This document shows positions 42,404 to 50,877 of a stretch of 63,398 nucleotides of DNA, piece after piece (the stretch's first letter is position 1; each line of letters opens with the position of its first letter). The position numbers and the translations under genes are program-made. Under the pieces are notes generated by a model. It did not search any database, was not told the DNA's origin, and worked only from the letters and a program-made list of their open reading frames with translations. This DNA is from a virus: positions 1-63,398 of IMG/VR virus record IMGVR_UViG_3300032271_000550; one strand, given 5' to 3'.

Positions 42404-42688
42404 ATGTCTGAACTACAAAACGATGAAGATATCCTGCGCGTAAGCGCATCCAGCAACCCACAGTCGGTAGCGTCTGCAATTGCACACGCCATATACGAAA
42501 AGGGTACGTGCAAGATTCGCGCCGTAGGTGCGGGTCCAGTTAACCAAGCTGTGAAGGCAATTGCCATCGCCAGCGGTTACACAGCCCCAAGAGGAATTAG
42601 CCTAATCTGTATCCCAGGTTTCCAGTCAGTGGAAATTAATGGCGAAAAGATTAGCGCAATCCTATTTAAAGTAAATTCAGTTAACTAA
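42404..42688 (+). CDS. SpoVS-family protein (Alba-like), 94 aa
   Basis: ILRVSASSNPQSVASAIAHA, KIRAVGAGPVNQAVKAIAIA and TAPRGISLICIPGFQSVEIN align over nearly the whole length with stage V sporulation protein S. SpoVS has an Alba-like fold that can bind nucleic acid. The gene stands alone behind a nested palindrome, suggesting tight or autogenous control. Confidence 0.9.
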   Translation: MSELQNDEDILRVSASSNPQSVASAIAHAIYEKGTCKIRAVGAGPVNQAVKAIAIASGYTAPRGISLICIPGFQSVEINGEKISAILFKVNSVN

Positions 42689-42752
42689 GCGTATTTAGTT
42701 AAATAGCGGTACTGTTGTAGTATCAACCATCTTAGGCCAAAGAGGTAAAATT

Positions 42753-43064
42753 ATGGACAAATCAAACAGCAAGTTTAATACTATGGGCACCAGCGCATCG
42801 CGCGGCGTAGACAACGCATCAGGTAAGCCTGAACGTGGCAAGCTAATGAAAAAGGGCAACACTGCCGCTGGAACTTTAGACGGCAAAAAAGGCGTTCAAA
42901 CAATGAAGCACGTAACGTCTAAGAAGGCTTATGGAATTAAGACCAGGATGCCTTCGTACGTTGACCCACAGATTGGTCCTACCCAGGGTAACGGTCGCCT
43001 ATTCAATTCAGCAATCAACCGCACCTCGATTGATTTTGCAGATGGCATGACTGACCACAACTAA
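42753..43064 (+). CDS. hypothetical basic protein, 103 aa
   Basis: Lys/Gly/Ser/Asn-rich, likely extended (FNTMGTSASRGVDNASGKPE, KLMKKGNTAAGTLDGKKGV). SD AGAGGTAAAATT precedes it and a strong terminator follows. Possibly a virion or nucleoid-like protein; no family recognised. Confidence 0.55.
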   Translation: MDKSNSKFNTMGTSASRGVDNASGKPERGKLMKKGNTAAGTLDGKKGVQTMKHVTSKKAYGIKTRMPSYVDPQIGPTQGNGRLFNSAINRTSIDFADGMTDHN

Positions 43065-43074
43065 GCTAAACAGA

Positions 43075-43101
43075 AAAGCCCGCCGAAAGGCGGGTTTTTT
43101 T
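43075..43101 (+). terminator. rho-independent terminator
   Basis: CCCGCC (43079-43084), GAAA loop, GGCGGG (43089-43094) and TTTTTTT, with an A-rich 5' side. Confidence 0.93.
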
Positions 43102-43107
43102 GTGCCC

Positions 43108-43136
43108 TTGACAAGTCAATAATTATCGGCAATAAT
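43108..43136 (+). promoter_or_regulatory. sigma70-type promoter
   Basis: TTGACA (43108-43113), 17-bp spacer, AATAAT (43131-43136; five of six match TATAAT). A second TANNNT element, TAGAGT (43162-43167), lies closer to the start at 43195. Drives the 43195 gene and the metallophosphoesterase. Confidence 0.72.
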
Positions 43137-43194
43137 CATGATGTACCGCGAAATGTTGTGGTAGAGTACTAATTAGCAAACCGAGAGAAGGAAC

Positions 43195-43437
43195 ATGCTA
43201 CTAGACGAGTTAAAAGCTATTGCAGCTAAAGCATCCATCGAAGGATGTGTAGTTGGAGTTTGGGTAAAAGAGCAAGACAAAGAATTTCAAGAAGTATTTG
43301 AACTTCTACGTAGTAAACCAAACCTACCACTACTTGAAACACAGCGTTTAATCCAATCGCACTATCCAAACTTACCCTTTAAGCGTACGTCATTTGCGTA
43401 CCATATGAGAGGAACATGCACGTGTCCGAAAGCTTAG
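43195..43437 (+). CDS. hypothetical HTH-like protein, 80 aa
   Basis: LLDELKAIAAKASIEGCVVGV, ETQRLIQSHYPNLPFKRTSF and a Cys-containing end (MRGTCTCPKA). The middle could be a small helix-turn-helix. SD GAAGGAAC. It overlaps the phosphoesterase gene by 22 bp. Confidence 0.55.
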   Translation: MLLDELKAIAAKASIEGCVVGVWVKEQDKEFQEVFELLRSKPNLPLLETQRLIQSHYPNLPFKRTSFAYHMRGTCTCPKA

Positions 43438-44429
43438 CCCGCGAATTAGCCAAGTTACTTGGCGAAGACCCTATCAAGCAGTTCCCCGTTAGCCAAGCGC
43501 AGAAGATGACAATTAAGCCATCAACCGCAAAGCCAAGCAAGAGCAAGAACGGCTGGAAGTTGGCAGCATTGTTGCCCGACACCCAAATTGGTTATCGTGT
43601 TTACGAAGATGGCTCGGTTGTAGAGTTTCATTCTGAGGCTGCCATCGACATTGCCTTGCAAATCGTAAACTATGCCAACACAGAGTTTGGCGTGGACACG
43701 ATTGTCAATCTTGGCGACACCTTAGACCTACCACAGCAAAGCCGTCACCACCAAGAGATTGCGTTCCAAAACTCAACCAACCTTGCTATCCAGCGAGCAT
43801 ACGAATATTTGGCAGCCCAGCGTGCAACAGCGCCAGATGCGGAAATTGTATTTTTAGAGGGAAACCACGATTGCCGTATATATAAGTATCTGGCAGAGAA
43901 CGCACCAGCTGTAGCAAACATGCGTCAGGCTGGAACTACGCCTAACGACTGGCCTGTAAATAGCTTGCCACATCTGCTACGCATGGACGAATTAAACGTC
44001 AAGTACGCCAGCGGTTACCCAGCAGGCGAGTACTGGCTAAACAAGAACCTTCGGTGCATCCACGGCGACCGTGTTAATTCCAGCGGTAGCACCGCCATGA
44101 AATACATTAACTCGAACCACCACGTTTCTGTTATTTACGGTCACATCCACCGTATTGAAATGCTATACCACACAAACCATACAAGCACAGGACCCGCTAG
44201 AAACGCCGCGTTCAGCCCTGGATGCCTGTGTAGAGTAGATGGTTCAGTTCCGTCCGTTAAGGGCGGTATTACCCCTAATGAGAAACCAGTTAAGTACTGG
44301 GAAAACTGGCAGCAGGGTGTTGGATTTGCGTGGTACAAAGACACTGGCGAATTCACCCTGCTGTCTGTCCCAATTATTGATGAGTGGGCAGTATTTATGG
44401 GCAAAGAGTTTAGAACACAAATTAATTAA
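43416..44429 (+). CDS. calcineurin-like metallophosphoesterase, 337 aa
   Basis: Metal-binding motifs in order: LLPDTQIG (D-x-H site as D-T-Q), NLGDTLDLP (GD), LEGNHDCRIY (GNHD), CIHGDRV (H) and VIYGHIHRIE (GHxH). The first motif has Gln where many enzymes have His. N-terminal ~40 residues form a helix and a basic linker. It could be a nuclease, phosphodiesterase or DNA 3' phosphatase; substrate unknown. Confidence 0.85.
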   Translation: MHVSESLARELAKLLGEDPIKQFPVSQAQKMTIKPSTAKPSKSKNGWKLAALLPDTQIGYRVYEDGSVVEFHSEAAIDIALQIVNYANTEFGVDTIVNLGDTLDLPQQSRHHQEIAFQNSTNLAIQRAYEYLAAQRATAPDAEIVFLEGNHDCRIYKYLAENAPAVANMRQAGTTPNDWPVNSLPHLLRMDELNVKYASGYPAGEYWLNKNLRCIHGDRVNSSGSTAMKYINSNHHVSVIYGHIHRIEMLYHTNHTSTGPARNAAFSPGCLCRVDGSVPSVKGGITPNEKPVKYWENWQQGVGFAWYKDTGEFTLLSVPIIDEWAVFMGKEFRTQIN

Positions 44430-44449
44430 TTAGTGTCTAAACTGATTAC

Positions 44450-44974
44450 ATGGCTGCTAATCAGAACATTCAAAGCTTAGGTGCTGGTGGATTATACGGC
44501 ACTTACACCAACTATGGTGGTGGTGGCGTTGCTGTCGCCCGCTCTGAAATGGATTACCTACGCATGGGCGTGGGTCGTGAACCTTCAGCCGAGTACCCAG
44601 ATGGTTATTTAGGTACAATCAGAACTCGCCGCGATGACCGCGGACGCCCTAATAGCGTATCTGAGCAAGTCCTTCAAGGACTAAAAGTACGCCAAACACA
44701 ACGTGGATATCAGCGTGGTGTGCATCGCGGCGAGCGAATTGACCCAGGTGATTACTATTATCCTGATAACTTTAAAGCAGACCGAGGTATTGCCAGACAA
44801 ATGGCAGCCGCTCGCAAGGGCGCACCTAGCCCACGTTTTGCCCCAGCTTTTTCATTAGCCCCAGCCCCTCACTTGGTAAACGACGGCAAGGCTAACACAC
44901 GTTCTAGTTCCCCGCTAGAAATGAACAATGTCCGCAAGTCACAACTTCGCGGTTTAAGCCCACAGTGGAGTTAG
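44450..44974 (+). CDS. hypothetical Gly/Arg-rich protein, 174 aa
   Basis: Starts MAANQNIQSLGAGGLYGTYT with a Gly run, then a charged Arg-rich region (IRTRRDDRGRPNSVSEQVLQ, GYQRGVHRGERIDPG). The start is ~20 nt after the phosphoesterase stop, with a TAAACT -10-like element and no clear SD. It is first in a run of possible minor virion proteins (44450-46887). Confidence 0.5.
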   Translation: MAANQNIQSLGAGGLYGTYTNYGGGGVAVARSEMDYLRMGVGREPSAEYPDGYLGTIRTRRDDRGRPNSVSEQVLQGLKVRQTQRGYQRGVHRGERIDPGDYYYPDNFKADRGIARQMAAARKGAPSPRFAPAFSLAPAPHLVNDGKANTRSSSPLEMNNVRKSQLRGLSPQWS

Positions 44975-44982
44975 AATAAATA

Positions 44983-45702
44983 ATGCCTAGCACAAAACCT
45001 ACCCCTAATCCTATGCCTGGTCCAGCACCTAAGCCAAATACTGGAGCACACAAAGACAATGGACCTGACTGGGGTGCAATTGGTTCAACAGTAGCAGGCG
45101 CAGGTCTTTTAGCCGCAGGTGTGCTTGGAACCCCATTTACTGGCGGGCTTAGTGACGTACTAGACGCTCCAGGAGCAGCCCTGTTAGCGGGAGGAACAGC
45201 AGCAGAATTAGGTGGCGCAGAAGCCGCCGTAGGCGCAGCCGCAAATGGTTCTAGAACTGGTGAATTTTTATCTGGTGCAGCCGATAAAATAGGTAAATTT
45301 GGGGATAAAGTATTTAGAGGCGGAAAGACTGTAGGAGCAGCAAAAACTGCAAAAACTACAAGTGAAATGCCTGGCTGGACTTCTGGGCTAAAATCACCTG
45401 AAGCCCCATCAGTAATCAAGGCTTCTAACAAGGCTGATGTAGAAGCAGCTAAAGCATCTAACCGAGCAGCAGCTGGAGTACTTGGGCAAGCACCTGCATA
45501 TAAAGATTTAACTACTCCTCAAAAAGTTAAAAGAGTTGTCACAGGAACTGGAAAAGCAGCATTAAGTCTAGGTGGTCACGCAGTTGGTGGTTTAATTGGT
45601 GACGCTGCAGGCAGTGTTGGTAGTTCAGCAAACAACAATGCTCAGTATAACCCTGACATCAGTCGTTCAGCTAACTTTGAATTTGGAAGTAGCAACCACT
45701 AA
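44983..45702 (+). CDS. hypothetical Ala/Gly-rich protein with hydrophobic segments, 239 aa
   Basis: A Pro-rich N-terminus (NPMPGPAPKPNTG) is followed by hydrophobic helices (AIGSTVAGAGLLAAGVLGTP, AALLAGGTAAELGGAEAAV) and another in the C-terminal third (LSLGGHAVGGLIGDAAGSVG). The composition resembles ejected or membrane-inserting virion proteins. Function unknown. Confidence 0.5.
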   Translation: MPSTKPTPNPMPGPAPKPNTGAHKDNGPDWGAIGSTVAGAGLLAAGVLGTPFTGGLSDVLDAPGAALLAGGTAAELGGAEAAVGAAANGSRTGEFLSGAADKIGKFGDKVFRGGKTVGAAKTAKTTSEMPGWTSGLKSPEAPSVIKASNKADVEAAKASNRAAAGVLGQAPAYKDLTTPQKVKRVVTGTGKAALSLGGHAVGGLIGDAAGSVGSSANNNAQYNPDISRSANFEFGSSNH

Positions 45703-45788
45703 TGATTCCAGAGTCTCGTAACGAGGCGTTCAAAGTTGGTATGGGTAACAGCGAGTACAATACTGGAATGGGTACAGGAGAATATTAA
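45702..45788 (+). CDS. peptide-size ORF, 28 aa
   Basis: MIPESRNEAFKVGMGNSEYN and GMGTGEY. The start overlaps the previous stop (TAATG) and the stop is directly followed by the next ATG, so it fills the gap without waste. Low confidence that a stable protein is made. Confidence 0.4.
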   Translation: MIPESRNEAFKVGMGNSEYNTGMGTGEY

Positions 45789-46145
45789 ATGCCTAATACC
45801 CCAAACGGTAAATACGGATTTAGAGCGTGGGATAAGCCAGTAGGCGTACCAAACCAGGCAGCTATGCCGCCACAAGCGTACATCGGCCCTTTTGCGTCTA
45901 ATCAAGAGCGCCTATTAACCCAAGCCCTACAAATTGGCAACATGACTGGTCAAGAGATACACGACTATGTTCGTCCGCCGATGCCACAGATTAATTTATT
46001 TCCGCAAAAGTTTGGTTATGAGACTAGCGAGTACGGCATTAAAGATATTGTAGAATTATCTGGTCGCCCGCAGCAGCGAGTTGATTTCAGCCAGCAGGCT
46101 ACAACCACAGAGTCCACCAGCCGAAACGCATTAGGAGACACATAA
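45789..46145 (+). CDS. hypothetical protein, 118 aa
   Basis: Pro/Gln-rich and likely extended (DKPVGVPNQAAMPPQAYIGP, HDYVRPPMPQINLFPQKFGY, GRPQQRVDFSQQATT). No family recognised. SD AGGAG (45777-45781). Confidence 0.5.
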   Translation: MPNTPNGKYGFRAWDKPVGVPNQAAMPPQAYIGPFASNQERLLTQALQIGNMTGQEIHDYVRPPMPQINLFPQKFGYETSEYGIKDIVELSGRPQQRVDFSQQATTTESTSRNALGDT

Positions 46146-46146
46146 A

Positions 46147-46362
46147 ATGGATTTATCCTCAATTGACCCAACGGGTGACGGCACAGCATTTCCTACACCT
46201 TACCCTAAAAATGTTAATGGTACCGTGTACAATGGTAGCAAAGGCTGTGAAGCCTGCGGAATACTGCTAAACCCAGTACAAGCACTTAATTCAGACATGT
46301 GCCCTTCGTGCAATAAGCGTCAGGCAGTAAACCGAGTATCCAACAAAATGGTAGGACAATAA
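46147..46362 (+). CDS. zinc-ribbon miniprotein, 71 aa
   Basis: Two Cys pairs, CEACGILLNPVQALNSDMCP then PSCNKRQA, make a treble-clef-like ribbon. The N-terminal 35 residues are extended. TAATG coupling to the next zinc protein. Confidence 0.6.
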   Translation: MDLSSIDPTGDGTAFPTPYPKNVNGTVYNGSKGCEACGILLNPVQALNSDMCPSCNKRQAVNRVSNKMVGQ

Positions 46363-46673
46363 TGGCAAAGTGCAATGGTTGCGGAATGGAAGCCCCGCGT
46401 ATTGTTGATGAGCACTACTCCACTGGCGCTTGCGCTATGTACAGGGACATGAAAGCACGCAACGGAGATGCCCCGTCAGGCAAGGGCAAGTCAAGACCAG
46501 CTGATAATGCGTCGCTCGTAGTAGGCGGAAAGCACTGCGAAGACTGCGACACAGTAGGTAAGGGCAAGAAGTTTGACGTTACCCACACAGGTCACGTTGT
46601 AAAGCGCCAGACAATTGGCCAGAAGTACAAAGATGGCCGTCTAACTCAAGACTTTCACAAGCTAGAGAAGTAG
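46362..46673 (+). CDS. Cys-rich basic protein, 103 aa
   Basis: CNGCGMEAPRIVDEHYSTGACAM in parts (CNGCG, then TGACAMYRDMKA) and a second Cys pair, HCEDCDTVGKGKKFD. Basic C-terminal half. Probably zinc-binding; role unknown. Confidence 0.6.
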   Translation: MAKCNGCGMEAPRIVDEHYSTGACAMYRDMKARNGDAPSGKGKSRPADNASLVVGGKHCEDCDTVGKGKKFDVTHTGHVVKRQTIGQKYKDGRLTQDFHKLEK

Positions 46674-46680
46674 GAAAACA

Positions 46681-46887
46681 ATGACAGTTAACAAGTCACG
46701 CTCAGAAAACAAGAGCATGCTAGAAGGCGCTACAGACGGCAAGTACCGCAAGCGTCGCCCAAACACAGAGGTTGCCCCAGGAATGGGAGACGAAAAGGTT
46801 ACACAAGACCGCGCTGCGCTGCACCCTTACATGAACTATGGTTTCATTAACAGCGAAGACCCAAACAAGCGTAACCCAGGGGCGTAA
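46681..46887 (+). CDS. small basic protein, 68 aa
   Basis: MTVNKSRSENKSMLEGATDG then KYRKRRPNTEVAPGMGDEK; polar and probably disordered. Last gene before a promoter-like/hairpin region. No family recognised. Confidence 0.5.
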   Translation: MTVNKSRSENKSMLEGATDGKYRKRRPNTEVAPGMGDEKVTQDRAALHPYMNYGFINSEDPNKRNPGA

Positions 46888-46908
46888 TAGCACTACAACT
46901 TAGATTCA

Positions 46909-46930
46909 TGTGATAGGCTAAACACCTATC
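46909..46930 (+). promoter_or_regulatory. TGTGATAGG element within a hairpin
   Basis: GATAGG (46912-46917) pairs with CCTATC (46925-46930) around ctaaaca. The string ATGTGATAGG(C/T)T recurs upstream of the Cas4-like gene (39559-39571), each time 10-35 nt before a start codon, so it may be a shared promoter -10 region. Confidence 0.4.
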
Positions 46931-46945
46931 TATTAGGAGCACAAT

Positions 46946-47443
46946 ATGGCAGAAAAAGAAGAACAAGAACCCTATTTCCGTTTACTTGTCTGTAAGACTT
47001 GTCGTACCATCGACGAATTGCCGCCTGCGGAAGAAGACCCAGACGACACCCTTTTAACCATTACAGCAGACCGCCACGGCGACCTGCACTATGGTCGTTT
47101 GTGGAATGTTCCCAAAGCTATTTGGATGACCAAGGAACTAAAAGAAGACGTCATCAAGCAGTTGTCTGGCGAAGAGGGCGCTGGTCTAGGTCTGCCTTTC
47201 TATAACACTCGCATGCAATTTGCTGAGGACGCCATGACGTGTTACAGTTTACATGGTCGCCCACAAGGTCAATGTTACGATTACAAGACGGACAAAAAGA
47301 AGTTGTCGGCGGGTACTGAGAAGATGCGTAAAGCTGAAAAGCTAGACGCATACTCAGGTCCAACTATTTATTTATGTGATTTCTGCCCAGTTAAATCATT
47401 TAACATGCAGAAGTTCCACGACGAGAAGGGCATTTCTAAATGA
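46946..47443 (+). CDS. zinc-binding protein of unknown function, 165 aa
   Basis: N-terminal CKTCRTIDELPPAEEDPDD and C-terminal CYDYKTDKK/LCDFCPVKSF Cys clusters bracket a central domain (MTKELKEDVIKQLSGEEGAG, MQFAEDAMTCYSLHGRPQGQ). The layout is seen in conserved actinophage early proteins whose role is unknown. SD TTAGGAGCAC. Confidence 0.6.
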   Translation: MAEKEEQEPYFRLLVCKTCRTIDELPPAEEDPDDTLLTITADRHGDLHYGRLWNVPKAIWMTKELKEDVIKQLSGEEGAGLGLPFYNTRMQFAEDAMTCYSLHGRPQGQCYDYKTDKKKLSAGTEKMRKAEKLDAYSGPTIYLCDFCPVKSFNMQKFHDEKGISK

Positions 47444-47685
47444 CCGAGCAAACACCCGAAGAAGAAATCCCTACCTTTGAGACTGGATTTATGCTATTAA
47501 AGGCTAAGTCTGGTAACTGGCATGTGCTAACCGACATTACTTCGCCGCTTAAACTAGAGCGTGAGGTAACTGTTAATGAGGTTCGTGTCGGTGCTACTGA
47601 GGCAGCCCATTCTATTAGCCAACAGCAGTTGGCTGCTTTGATTATAACCGCCCTATCTCCCCAGGACCCGAGTACAATAGAGTAA
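47440..47685 (+). CDS. hypothetical acidic protein, 81 aa
   Basis: MTEQTPEEEIPTFETGFMLL and a C-terminal helix (EAAHSISQQQLAALIITAL). ATGA coupling to the upstream gene. Function unknown. Confidence 0.55.
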   Translation: MTEQTPEEEIPTFETGFMLLKAKSGNWHVLTDITSPLKLEREVTVNEVRVGATEAAHSISQQQLAALIITALSPQDPSTIE

Positions 47686-47707
47686 TAAGCCTAATACAGG
47701 AGGACCA

Positions 47708-47917
47708 ATGTACATCGAAATGTCCTGCAAGTGCGGAGCCATAATTAATGTTGAAGGGTTCACCGAGGGTTTTACACAACTTACTACCAACCGATTCCTA
47801 GAAGCGCATATCAGTTGCGGTTTTGTGACACCGATTAAAAATGATGGCGCAGAACGCACTACGCGTAGGGACATTGACATACGAAAAATTGTCCAACTGG
47901 ACGATGACGAGGACTAG
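47708..47917 (+). CDS. hypothetical Cys-containing protein, 69 aa
   Basis: MYIEMSCKCGAIINVEGFTE resembles one half of a zinc ribbon (CKC), with a further Cys in HISCGFVTPI. Acidic end. SD AGGAGG. Possible promoter TACAAT at 47671-47676. Confidence 0.55.
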   Translation: MYIEMSCKCGAIINVEGFTEGFTQLTTNRFLEAHISCGFVTPIKNDGAERTTRRDIDIRKIVQLDDDED

Positions 47918-48811
47918 ATGTTAGAACCAAGTGAGACATCATACTTTAGCGAGCCTTCGGCTATCCTAGACCCACGCCTATTTAAAGGCGATAAGTTAGA
48001 TAGTTCTGTGCGTTCAGCCGTACTTCAACTGCTATTTAATCACCTTAATAGATTTTATACAGGCGGCGAGTCGTGGTCTTATGTATGGCTGGCTGGTTCT
48101 GGCGTGTCCTATCAATGGGCTGCTCACCGTGACCCAGGTGACTTAGACTGCCTGGTTGGAATTGACTATGTTAGATTTCGTCAATCAAATAACAGATTTA
48201 CTGGGTTAAGCGATAAAGAAATTGCTGACACTTTAAACGAAGGGTTTAGGGCAGAATTGCACCCTATTACTTCAAAGTTTTTAGGAGCCTTTGAGCTTAC
48301 CTTTTACGCTGTTACCACCAGCAAAATTACAGACATTAAACCTTACGCCGCTTACTCGCTAACTGATGATAGTTGGACTGTTGAGCCAGAACTAAAGTCG
48401 CTCGTCATCCCATCGTCGTGGAAGCAGGCCACTGAGGGCGACAGAATTATGGCTATTAATATTTTAACTAGCTACCAAAATGCTAAAGACAGATATGAAA
48501 CTGCTACTAATGATGCCATTAAAGCGACTGCTAGGTCAGAGATGCGCGTCGCTATGTCGCGGGCTTCAGCACTTTACGAAGGCGTTCACTCGGGTCGTTC
48601 TAATGCGTTTTCTCCTGAAGGAGAAGGTTACTCAGATTTTTACAACTATCGTTGGCAAGCAAATAAGCAATCTGGCGTAATTCAATCACTTCGTGCTATT
48701 AAAGAAGAGATGGATGCCCAAGACGAAGCACTAAATAAAAAAACATATGGCGTAGAACTGCCTAGCGCTGAAACATTAATCAGACGCGCAGCAACTCGGC
48801 GCACATATTAG
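47918..48811 (+). CDS. nucleotidyltransferase-superfamily protein, 297 aa
   Basis: The segment WLAGSGVSYQWAAHRDPGDLD contains the GS...DxD signature (here DPGDLDCLVGID) of polymerase-beta-type nucleotidyltransferases. The C-terminal half is helical. Targets could be RNA, protein or small molecules. Such genes occur in actinophages; the substrate is unknown. Confidence 0.6.
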   Translation: MLEPSETSYFSEPSAILDPRLFKGDKLDSSVRSAVLQLLFNHLNRFYTGGESWSYVWLAGSGVSYQWAAHRDPGDLDCLVGIDYVRFRQSNNRFTGLSDKEIADTLNEGFRAELHPITSKFLGAFELTFYAVTTSKITDIKPYAAYSLTDDSWTVEPELKSLVIPSSWKQATEGDRIMAINILTSYQNAKDRYETATNDAIKATARSEMRVAMSRASALYEGVHSGRSNAFSPEGEGYSDFYNYRWQANKQSGVIQSLRAIKEEMDAQDEALNKKTYGVELPSAETLIRRAATRRTY

Positions 48812-48823
48812 AAAGACTACATC

Positions 48824-49282
48824 GTGGCAATCGTCCTATTTTTGGATGGCGTTATGCGCTCCAAAACTAATAAAGTACCCATCTACGAGGGTGTTTCTCT
48901 GTATAAAGCCTTGAATGCCAATGGCTCTGTATTTCTTGCAGTTGATGACCAGGAAGAAGCCCTTCGCTGGTGCAAGGAACACAAACTTACCGATGTTGAT
49001 GGGTTTATTTCTAATAAAACCGTTGGTGAATACGAAGATAAAGACTATCTTAAGATTCAACACCAGCAGGCTTCAGGTCCGCTGCACATGGTAGTGTTAG
49101 CCGACGTAGATTTGGCTACTAAGTGTCTACAAAATGGTATTAAAGCCTTGCTATGGCTACACCCTGTATACCAAAGTGCTAAATTTAGACCTGATGGTAG
49201 GGTTGGGCGTAAGAGCTGGGGAGAGCTAGTCGGGGAGCTGGATAGACAAGTCGATATGATGCTGGAAGATGACAGACTATGA
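48824..49282 (+). CDS. HAD-like/Rossmann protein, 152 aa
   Basis: GTG start. Begins AIVLFLDGVMRSKTNKVPIY, where FLDG is a HAD-like nucleophile loop but lacks the second Asp (DxD), so phosphatase activity is doubtful. VVLADVDLATKCLQNGIKAL could be the later HAD Asp motif. ATGA coupling to the next gene. Confidence 0.5.
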   Translation: MAIVLFLDGVMRSKTNKVPIYEGVSLYKALNANGSVFLAVDDQEEALRWCKEHKLTDVDGFISNKTVGEYEDKDYLKIQHQQASGPLHMVVLADVDLATKCLQNGIKALLWLHPVYQSAKFRPDGRVGRKSWGELVGELDRQVDMMLEDDRL

Positions 49283-50727
49283 GTAAATTAGTATTTTTAG
49301 GTGCGGAAGTACCCAGTAATAAAACTATTTTAGGGTCAATGAACGCTAAGCGGGTAGGCTTCAGTTACTGGGGCGCAGTAAAGCGCGGGCTTCCTACAAC
49401 TAAAAAGTTTTTGCTGTCGGACAGATTTACTGATGAGGTAGAAATCTATGTGTTCCCAGGGATACCTGCGTCGGCGCAACTTACCGCAGAAGAACTTGAT
49501 GATTTTAGTGCGGATTATGAAAATTTTATTGCCGAAAACCTTGACCGAATTACTATTTTTACTGAGATTCAACACCCAAACATGTCTGAGGAAGCAGTAG
49601 TAGCTCAGCGGTTGGCTGCGTGGAACGACGTGGACGACGAAAAGTTTGGAGTTATTTATTCAAGTGGTGATTTAGAAGCATTAGCCACTAGGTATTTAAA
49701 TGTGTTTATATCGGGAGAGGCTGCGGAAGTGCTTGCGCCTATCTGTCGTAAGTTATCTTCACAGCACGGAACCAAGTTCCATGTTATGGGAATGGCAAAA
49801 CCTGATTTACTTCGTAATTCTCCATTTGAAACCGCCAGTACTATGTCTTGGTTGTCGCCTATGATGCGCGGTGAGACGATTGTCTGGTACGCTAACCAAC
49901 TACACCGCTATCCAAAGAGCATGAAGGACCAGGCTAGGTCCCGCTATAAAGCCGCGTACGAGGCTGCGGGATTGGACTTTGATAAAATACTAGCCGATGA
50001 TGCTATTGAAGTCTCTAAACTCGCCGTATGGTCGTTCCAGAGGCTTGAGGAGTGGCTGGCTAACACTTCACATATAGTAACTATAAGTGATGAAAAGTTA
50101 CCCCCAGAAAAACATCAAACTACCCCTGTTGATGTTAATATATCAACATCAGAATCAATCAAACTTAATACAAGAAATCCTTCCGAAATGACAACTTTAC
50201 CTGTCCTCGGCGTGGAAGTTTCCCGTGTCATTGAGACTGATGAAAATGGGCGTGATGTTCTTAAAGAAGTTCCAGTTATTCGTTCAAACAGCACCAGTTT
50301 AAGACAGTGTAATACCTGTTTTGTTAAAGATAACTGCCCTGCTTTTAAGCCCGACAACTCTTGTGCGTTTAGTCTGCCAGTAGAAGTCAAAACTAAGGAA
50401 CAACTTAAGGGCTTAATTAACTCACTCCTTGAAATACAAGGGCAGCGAGTAGCATTTGCCAAGTTTACTGAAGATTTGAACGGTGGTTATCCTGACCCGA
50501 ACGTCGGTCAAGAGATGGACAGATTCTTTAAAATGCTTAAAACTATTAAAGAATTAGACGAGTCAAAAGAGATGATGCGTGTCACTGTTGAGCGCAACGG
50601 CGCTGCTGGAGTTCTGTCATCTTTGTTCGGTGAAAGAGCCTCTAAATTAAATGAATTGCCTAATAATGGGCTTACTGAAGAGCAAACAAACGAGGTAATT
50701 AGAAAGATAAATCCGACTGACTTATAG
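49279..50727 (+). CDS. conserved-type phage protein with Cys cluster, 482 aa
   Basis: I do not recognise a catalytic family. The N-terminal ~250 residues form an alpha/beta domain (KLVFLGAEVPSNKTILGSMN, AKRVGFSYWGAVKRGLP). A probable zinc knuckle, CNTCFVKDNCPAF...C, lies near residues 345-365, and the end is helical. It sits between the nucleotidyltransferase/HAD-like pair and the reductase. Confidence 0.6.
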   Translation: MSKLVFLGAEVPSNKTILGSMNAKRVGFSYWGAVKRGLPTTKKFLLSDRFTDEVEIYVFPGIPASAQLTAEELDDFSADYENFIAENLDRITIFTEIQHPNMSEEAVVAQRLAAWNDVDDEKFGVIYSSGDLEALATRYLNVFISGEAAEVLAPICRKLSSQHGTKFHVMGMAKPDLLRNSPFETASTMSWLSPMMRGETIVWYANQLHRYPKSMKDQARSRYKAAYEAAGLDFDKILADDAIEVSKLAVWSFQRLEEWLANTSHIVTISDEKLPPEKHQTTPVDVNISTSESIKLNTRNPSEMTTLPVLGVEVSRVIETDENGRDVLKEVPVIRSNSTSLRQCNTCFVKDNCPAFKPDNSCAFSLPVEVKTKEQLKGLINSLLEIQGQRVAFAKFTEDLNGGYPDPNVGQEMDRFFKMLKTIKELDESKEMMRVTVERNGAAGVLSSLFGERASKLNELPNNGLTEEQTNEVIRKINPTDL

Positions 50728-50837
50728 TTACTATAAGTGCCATTTTTACCCTGAAATGGTATAGTCCTAAAATTGACTAAAAAGAACACACCCCATACGC
50801 AGCAACCGGCCATCAGCTTCGTCTGATGAGTTATACT
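50721..50837 (+). promoter_or_regulatory. structured leader/promoter region of the reductase gene
   Basis: CTTATAG-tta-CTATAAG (50721-50737) is a perfect inverted repeat over the preceding stop codon. CCATTT (50740-50745) and AAATGG (50754-50759) form a second, followed by TATAGT (50760-50765). CATCAG (50811-50816) and CTGATG (50823-50828) form a third just before TATACT (50832-50837). No B12 riboswitch core was recognised. Confidence 0.45.
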
Positions 50838-50877
50838 GGAACACCAACCCCCAAACAAATAGAAGAACAGGACAATT

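Noticed and set aside
50728-50877. Cobalamin riboswitch before the class II reductase
   Set aside because: The leader has several small inverted repeats, but I could not recognise the B12-box or the conserved core.
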